In this document: positions 58,175-64,000 of the stretch, piece after piece
Position numbering within the stretch: the first letter of the stretch is position 1
Layout: each line of letters opens with the position of its first letter
Assembly (NCBI RefSeq): GCF_000733855.1
Contig: NZ_JPOJ01000001.1
Span: 620,001-684,000, forward strand
Source: Methylomicrobium agile
GTDB lineage: Bacteria; Pseudomonadota; Gammaproteobacteria; Methylococcales; Methylomonadaceae
Length of the DNA stretch: 64,000 nt
Direction of reading: 5' to 3'
Notes under the pieces: generated by a model
Told to the model about the DNA's origin: nothing
Databases searched by the model: none
What the model saw: the letters and a program-made list of their open reading frames with translations, nothing else
Made by a program: the position numbers and the translations under genes

Positions 58175-59206
58175 ATGGCGGCAAACGAATTTGAAGACAC
58201 TAAATCGAGAGGAGTGCTCTGGGGCTTTGGCGTTCTGCTACTGGCGACACTCGTCATCATTTTGATTTTAGGTGCCTGGTGGGGCAGCGAGCCGGACCAG
58301 TTCAACGTCCAGGAAGAAGCGATGGAGCGCGCCAAAATCACCAATACGACCGATATTCCGCTGGGCTATACCTACACCAACACGCTGGCCCACATTGCCG
58401 AAGTCCTGCTGCATAAATCCGGCGGTTACATCACCAACGACGTGGCGCCGCCCGGTTTGTTTCTGGACAACATCTCGAATTTCGAATACGGCGCGCTGGT
58501 GATGCTGCGCGACGCGACGTCCGCGCTCCGGAATCACTTCGCTCGCGATCAGTCGCAATCCGACGAAGACCCTGATCTGAAAATCGCCGAACCGTATTTC
58601 TATTACGAGAACGATTCCTGGGCCTTGCCGTCGACCGAAGCCGAATACCAAAAAGGCGTGGACGCCTTGCACAATTACATGTCACGCCTTCAAAAGTGGG
58701 GCGGCAAGGTCAAACGCGCGCAATTTTATTCGCGTGCAGACAACCTGTGGCAATATACCGAGCTGGTAATCAAACGCCTGGGCAACCTTTCGACAAGACT
58801 CAGCGCCAGTACTGGCGGCGCCGAAATCAATCCGGCGCTGGCAGTGGTCGATCCCGACGTCGACGTCAATATCCGCAACGCGAAAGCCACGGCCCTGCCG
58901 CAGACTCCGTGGCTGCAAATCGACGACGTGTTTTATGAAGCGCGCGGCGCCAGCTGGGCGCTGCTGCACATTTTAAAAGCGGTCAAGTACGATTTTCACG
59001 ACATCCTGCTCGACAAGCGCGCGATGAACACGGTCGACATCATGATCAAATCGCTCGAAAACGCGATGGCGCCGATCCTGAGCCCGATGATTCTGAACGG
59101 CAGCGGCTACGGCCTGTTCGCGAACTACTCTTTAACGATGGCGACCTACATCGCCCGCGCAAACGCATCCGCCCTGGACTTGCGCGACATTATGAACCGA
59201 GGTTAA
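58175..59206 (+). CDS. DUF2333 family membrane-anchored protein
   Basis: 343 residues with one N-terminal membrane segment (VLWGFGVLLLATLVIILILG) and a long periplasmic part including YTNTLAHIAEVLLHKSGGYI and QIDDVFYEARGASWALLHIL. These match DUF2333, a proteobacterial family of unknown function. It is followed seven bases later by a DUF4389 gene, a pair that often occurs together. Confidence 0.88.
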   Translation: MAANEFEDTKSRGVLWGFGVLLLATLVIILILGAWWGSEPDQFNVQEEAMERAKITNTTDIPLGYTYTNTLAHIAEVLLHKSGGYITNDVAPPGLFLDNISNFEYGALVMLRDATSALRNHFARDQSQSDEDPDLKIAEPYFYYENDSWALPSTEAEYQKGVDALHNYMSRLQKWGGKVKRAQFYSRADNLWQYTELVIKRLGNLSTRLSASTGGAEINPALAVVDPDVDVNIRNAKATALPQTPWLQIDDVFYEARGASWALLHILKAVKYDFHDILLDKRAMNTVDIMIKSLENAMAPILSPMILNGSGYGLFANYSLTMATYIARANASALDLRDIMNRG

Positions 59207-59213
59207 AAAACGA

Positions 59214-59513
59214 ATGGATGAGCAAATCAACTACAACCTGACCAATATCGACACCTGGAAAAGAATTTTCTTCATGCTGATTTTTGCCGCGATCGGCGGC
59301 TTGGTCAGGATGCTGCTGTGGGCGGTCATTCTACTGCAGGTTGCCTCGACCCTGCTGACCGGCAAGGCGAACAAAAATATTCTGAATCTCGGGCGCAGCC
59401 TGTCGGTATATACTTATCACATCCTGCTGTTCATGACTTTCAATACCGAAGCCCTGCCTTTTCCCTTTTCGGACTGGAACCAGACGGCCGAATTGAAGAT
59501 GCCGGAAAAATAA
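59214..59513 (+). CDS. DUF4389 family membrane protein
   Basis: 99 residues, two hydrophobic segments (RIFFMLIFAAIGGLVRMLLW and the following VILLQVASTLLTG), then LGRSLSVYTYHILLFMTFNT and PFPFSDW, the DUF4389 signature. Small inner-membrane protein of unknown role, probably co-expressed with the DUF2333 gene. Confidence 0.88.
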   Translation: MDEQINYNLTNIDTWKRIFFMLIFAAIGGLVRMLLWAVILLQVASTLLTGKANKNILNLGRSLSVYTYHILLFMTFNTEALPFPFSDWNQTAELKMPEK

Positions 59514-59589
59514 TTTCTACGCGTTGCTCGGGATGGAATGATCGGCTTCTTTCATCATCCCTCCGCTTCCTCCGCCGAGAAAAACACGA

Positions 59590-60195
59590 TCAAATCTCTT
59601 CCCGATCCTCTCCGAACGCCTCGTCTTCATCGGCCGCCGATTCATCTGCTGCAGCCGGAAGCCCGTCGTCTTGCAACAGATCTTTGATGTAGCGGTATAA
59701 CAGCCGTGACGATTTGGGCGGCTTCGCAGCGGTGATTTCCTTCTGCGCATTGCGGATCAGCTGCCGCAATTGCTGACTGTCGGCTTCGGGATAATCGTCC
59801 AGCAACGCTGTCACGGCTTCATTCCCCTCGGCAATCAAGCGGTCGCGCCATTGTTCGGCGAGATGATGCTCCCGGACTGCATGCGCGCTTTTGTTCTTGA
59901 GGCGCGCCAATTTTTCGGCATACGGCTCGACATCGATCTGGTGCAGTTGACCCGCAATATATTTCAACAGGCGCTTGCGTGCGCCTGTATGAGGCATGCC
60001 GGAAACTTCGCGAACCGCTTGCAGAATCCTCTCCGGCAACATCAGCCTCTCCAACTGATCGGGCGACAAACCGGCCATTTCCTCGCCCAATTTGAATAAC
60101 GCGGCAATTTCCTTTTTTATTCGGGTTTTATTCGGCCGGACCGCGTAATATTCGACCTCCTCACCGTATTCATCGTAATCTTCTTCAATCATCAT
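59590..60195 (-). CDS. darP: Dual-action ribosome maturation protein DarP (YjgA)
   Basis: Late 50S-subunit assembly factor. 201 residues; typical segments are RPNKTRIKKEIAALFKLGEE, MPHTGARKRLLKYIAGQLHQ, EHHLAEQWRDRLI and QQLRQLIRNAQKE. Highly charged and helical, as expected. Minus strand, convergent with the DUF4389 gene. Confidence 0.93.
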   Translation of the reverse strand: MMIEEDYDEYGEEVEYYAVRPNKTRIKKEIAALFKLGEEMAGLSPDQLERLMLPERILQAVREVSGMPHTGARKRLLKYIAGQLHQIDVEPYAEKLARLKNKSAHAVREHHLAEQWRDRLIAEGNEAVTALLDDYPEADSQQLRQLIRNAQKEITAAKPPKSSRLLYRYIKDLLQDDGLPAAADESAADEDEAFGEDREEI

Positions 60196-60236
60196 TCGTG
60201 TTAAAGCGTTTTTTCCAGCGGTTATTCAAGTTCTCG

Positions 60237-60767
60237 TCAGCCTTCCGCAAGTTCGGCCGTCATGCACTGTTTGATTTCCTGCCAGGCATCCAGTTTTTGT
60301 TTCAGGCCGAGAGCCGCATGGGCGGGACTGGTCGAGGGCAGCCTATGATACACCAGATAAGCAAATCTTTCCGGCAACGTGGGTAAGATAAATTTCCGGT
60401 AGATCTTCTCCGGAGTCATTCCATTGAAAAACACATGCCGGATCTGCCCGTGCTGGCTGAAAAACACATTAAAATCGTTCACGACGATCGAGTCCATTTC
60501 GATATCCCCATCCAGACTGCTGGCTCTTTGACAGGTTTTCAAGACATCCCACACCGCTACCCGGTGCGTTATTAGAATTCCCTTGCGCAGCCCGTAACAT
60601 AAATCCGGGTCGGCGCCGAACAATCGCCCCATGATGGTCCAGAACGCATTTTTCGCATGACCGTAGTATTGCTCTTTTGCTTTCGAGACCTTGCTGGGCA
60701 TCGCCCCTAAAATCAACACCCGCGCATCGGGCGCGGCTATCGGATCAAATCCGCTTATCTCATGCAT
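60237..60767 (-). CDS. DNA-deoxyinosine (hypoxanthine) glycosylase
   Basis: 176 residues of the uracil-DNA-glycosylase superfamily, family 6. Motif 1 is VLILGAMPSKVSKAKEQYYG, followed by HAKNAFWTIMGRLFG. The intercalation-loop region is YHRLPSTSPAHAAL. Enzymes of this group remove hypoxanthine (deaminated adenine), with weaker action on other bases. It stands alone between darP and rdgC. Confidence 0.88.
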   Translation of the reverse strand: MHEISGFDPIAAPDARVLILGAMPSKVSKAKEQYYGHAKNAFWTIMGRLFGADPDLCYGLRKGILITHRVAVWDVLKTCQRASSLDGDIEMDSIVVNDFNVFFSQHGQIRHVFFNGMTPEKIYRKFILPTLPERFAYLVYHRLPSTSPAHAALGLKQKLDAWQEIKQCMTAELAEG

Positions 60768-60856
60768 TTCATTTCCTCAATAAATTACTGTCAAGCAGGC
60801 CGGCCAAATTTGCGATAATAGCCGGCTCATCGTCATTATAGGATACCCTTCAAATC

Positions 60857-61765
60857 ATGTGGTTCAAGAATCTGACTATTTTTCGCCTGACCGAAACCTT
60901 TACCTTGACTCCCGGCGAGCTGGAGCAAAAACTCCAAACGCTGCAATTCCGCTCTTGCGGACCGCATGAGGAATTCAGTTTCGGCTGGACGCAACCGGTC
61001 GGCAAATCCTCCGATCAACTGGTGCATGCCGCCAACGGCTTCATGATGTTGTGCGGCAAAAAAGAAGAAAAAGTCCTGCCGACGGCGGTAGTCAACGAGA
61101 TGCTGCAGGAAAAAATTGGCGAGATCGAAGACCGCGAAGCACGCAAACTCTCCAAAAAAGAACGCACCACCTTGAAAGACGAACTGATCTTCGAACTGCT
61201 CCCGAAAGCCTTCCGTTTTTCCCGCAAGACCTATGCCTATATCGATCCCAAAGGCGGCTGGCTACTGATCGACTCCGCCTCCGCCAAAAGCGCCGAAGAC
61301 TTGCTCAGCAGCCTGCGCAAATGTCTGGGCTCGTTGCCGGCGATCCCGCTAAACACGATAGATAAGCCGAGCGTCAACATGACGCAGTGGCTGCTGACGC
61401 AAGAGGCGCCTGAGGACCTGACGGTCGAAGACGAATGCGAGCTACGCGCGCTGGAAGAAGAAGGCGGCATCATCCGCTGCAAAAAGCACGACCTCAGCGC
61501 GCCGGAAATCAAAAACCACCTGGATACGGGCAAGCAGGCAATCAAACTGGCGGTAAACTGGGCCGGACGGATCGCCTTCGTGCTGGACGAACACCTGGCT
61601 TTGAAACGGCTGCGGTTTCTGGACATGGTGCAGGAGCAGGCGGCCGACATCGATACCGGCAGCGCTGCCGAACGCTTCGACGCGGATTTCACGATCATGA
61701 CGGGGGAGCTGGCAGAACTGCTGCCGAGGCTGATTGCCTGGTTCGGCGGCGAAAACCGGGCCTGA
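60857..61765 (+). CDS. rdgC: Recombination-associated protein RdgC
   Basis: Ring-shaped DNA-binding protein that restrains RecA. 302 residues; start MWFKNLTIFRLTETFTLTPG and the segments CGPHEEFSFGWTQPVG, VNEMLQEKIGEIEDREARK and FTIMTGELAELLPRLI are characteristic. Full length. Confidence 0.95.
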   Translation: MWFKNLTIFRLTETFTLTPGELEQKLQTLQFRSCGPHEEFSFGWTQPVGKSSDQLVHAANGFMMLCGKKEEKVLPTAVVNEMLQEKIGEIEDREARKLSKKERTTLKDELIFELLPKAFRFSRKTYAYIDPKGGWLLIDSASAKSAEDLLSSLRKCLGSLPAIPLNTIDKPSVNMTQWLLTQEAPEDLTVEDECELRALEEEGGIIRCKKHDLSAPEIKNHLDTGKQAIKLAVNWAGRIAFVLDEHLALKRLRFLDMVQEQAADIDTGSAAERFDADFTIMTGELAELLPRLIAWFGGENRA

Positions 61766-61774
61766 AACAAATCG

Positions 61775-61801
61775 CCTGCCCGATCTTCAAGATCGGGCAG
61801 G
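61775..61801. terminator. Hairpin after rdgC
   Basis: Perfect stem CCTGCCCGATCTT paired with AAGATCGGGCAGG just downstream of the rdgC stop codon. There is no strong T-run, so termination is possible but not certain. Confidence 0.5.
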
Positions 61802-61833
61802 ATGGGCTTCCTTCAAAAAACGGCGGACATGAA

Positions 61834-61865
61834 AAAGCCCGGCAGCTTTCGCTGGCCGGGCTTTC
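61834..61865. terminator. Two-way terminator between rdgC and the lipoprotein gene
   Basis: AAAGCCCGGC and GCCGGGCTTT pair around a short loop, with A's on one side and T's on the other, 20 bases past the lipoprotein stop. Confidence 0.8.
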
Positions 61866-61884
61866 ATATGATCTAAGCCGGAGC

Positions 61885-62163
61885 TTATTTCATCATGGTT
61901 TTATGGAACAGTCTGTCCAGCTTGTCGTTGGTTGCTTGAGCAGCGTCGGCAGCGCGGTTAGCAGCGGCTTCAGCAGCGGCAGCGCGTGAAGATGCGTCGT
62001 TAGCCGCAGCCAGTGCGCTAGAAGCGTCAGAAGAAGCTTTTGCAACGTCTGTTTTCAAACCATCGATTTGGCCTTGCAGATTTTCGATGTCTCCGTTGGT
62101 GGCGCAGCCTACAACCAAGCTGGCAGCCAATGCGATCATTGATAATTTAACAAGCTTTTTCAT
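61885..62163 (-). CDS. Lpp/OprI-like alanine-zipper lipoprotein
   Basis: 92 residues. Signal peptide with lipobox LVVGC (Cys20), then a coiled coil of Ala-rich heptads (SSDASSALAAANDASSRAAA) ending in LDRLFHKTMMK. Lpp-type proteins trimerise and may be crosslinked to peptidoglycan by their terminal Lys, present here as the last residue. A neighbouring L,D-transpeptidase gene fits that role. Confidence 0.92.
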   Translation of the reverse strand: MKKLVKLSMIALAASLVVGCATNGDIENLQGQIDGLKTDVAKASSDASSALAAANDASSRAAAAEAAANRAADAAQATNDKLDRLFHKTMMK

Positions 62164-62246
62164 TTTCTTTTCCTTTTAAAAAAAGTTACGACTACAAAAA
62201 CAAATTAACCGGGAACATCGTATCATGAAATCAGTCTAATGTTAAT

Positions 62247-64000
<1,754 letters not shown>

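Overview
The window looks like chromosome from a type I (gammaproteobacterial) methanotroph close to Methylomicrobium/Methylobacter. The clearest pointers are a corA/corB pair (a copper-repressible surface protein of the CorA/MopE type plus a di-haem MauG/cytochrome-c-peroxidase partner), glutathione-linked formaldehyde oxidation genes (frmA, frmB) next to a dissimilatory hexose-phosphate cycle block (gnd, zwf, pgi), and gammaproteobacterial housekeeping order (lptM-lysA-dapF-DUF484-xerC). These assignments rest on motifs read by eye; no database search was possible.

Layout. 1-6.0 kb, minus strand: a type I restriction-modification operon in the order hsdM, rhuM, small unknown gene, hsdS, REP-associated transposase (RAYT), fic (cut by the window edge). 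hsdR is not in the window. A 28-bp palindrome is inserted in frame in hsdM, hsdS and the RAYT gene, hsdM has a 3' frameshift, and a disrupted regulator gene lies upstream. 6.0-7.6 kb: queH, an IS21 istB remnant and a ribbon-helix-helix gene with its own repeated operator-like sites. 7.6-15.6 kb: C1 and sugar-phosphate metabolism (frmA, VOC protein, small gene, frmB, gnd, zwf, pgi); pgi lies between two copies of a nested miniature element. 16-20.6 kb: apbC and metG, divergent, separated by a complete IS4-type element whose transposase seems to need a -1 frameshift. 20.8-25.3 kb: corB, corA, a 1-kb gene-poor gap full of palindromes, and a secreted protein of unknown function. 25.4-29.8 kb: suhB, trmJ, cysE, iscR, an iscS/nifS-type desulfurase and iscA.

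30-47.2 kb is a defence island, all plus strand. Its core is a DUF499 ATPase, a DUF3780 protein, a DUF1156 DNA methyltransferase, and a phospholipase-D/SNF2 helicase, a combination known from predicted anti-phage islands (helicase-methylase-ATPase type). Between the core genes sit three toxin-antitoxin pairs, a GIY-YIG nuclease, an AT-rich helicase with a C-terminal PD-(D/E)xK nuclease motif, and a second RAYT with its own REP family. The methyltransferase gene is split by a complete IS5-type element; removing the element and one 4-bp target duplication restores a single 999-codon frame.

47.3-64 kb is mostly ordinary core genome: a MASE1 hybrid histidine kinase, a P2-type cation ATPase, a TSUP transporter, lptM-lysA-dapF-DUF484-xerC, DUF2333/DUF4389 proteins, darP, a deoxyinosine glycosylase, rdgC, an Lpp-like lipoprotein, an L,D-transpeptidase, and the first 380 codons of phosphoglucomutase (pgm), which runs off the right edge.

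I found no CRISPR array, rRNA or tRNA gene. The strongest themes for follow-up are palindromic repeats of several families, each apparently tied to a RAYT or nested in another element; the in-frame peptide-coding palindrome in the restriction genes; and the layered defence island with an IS-broken methyltransferase.
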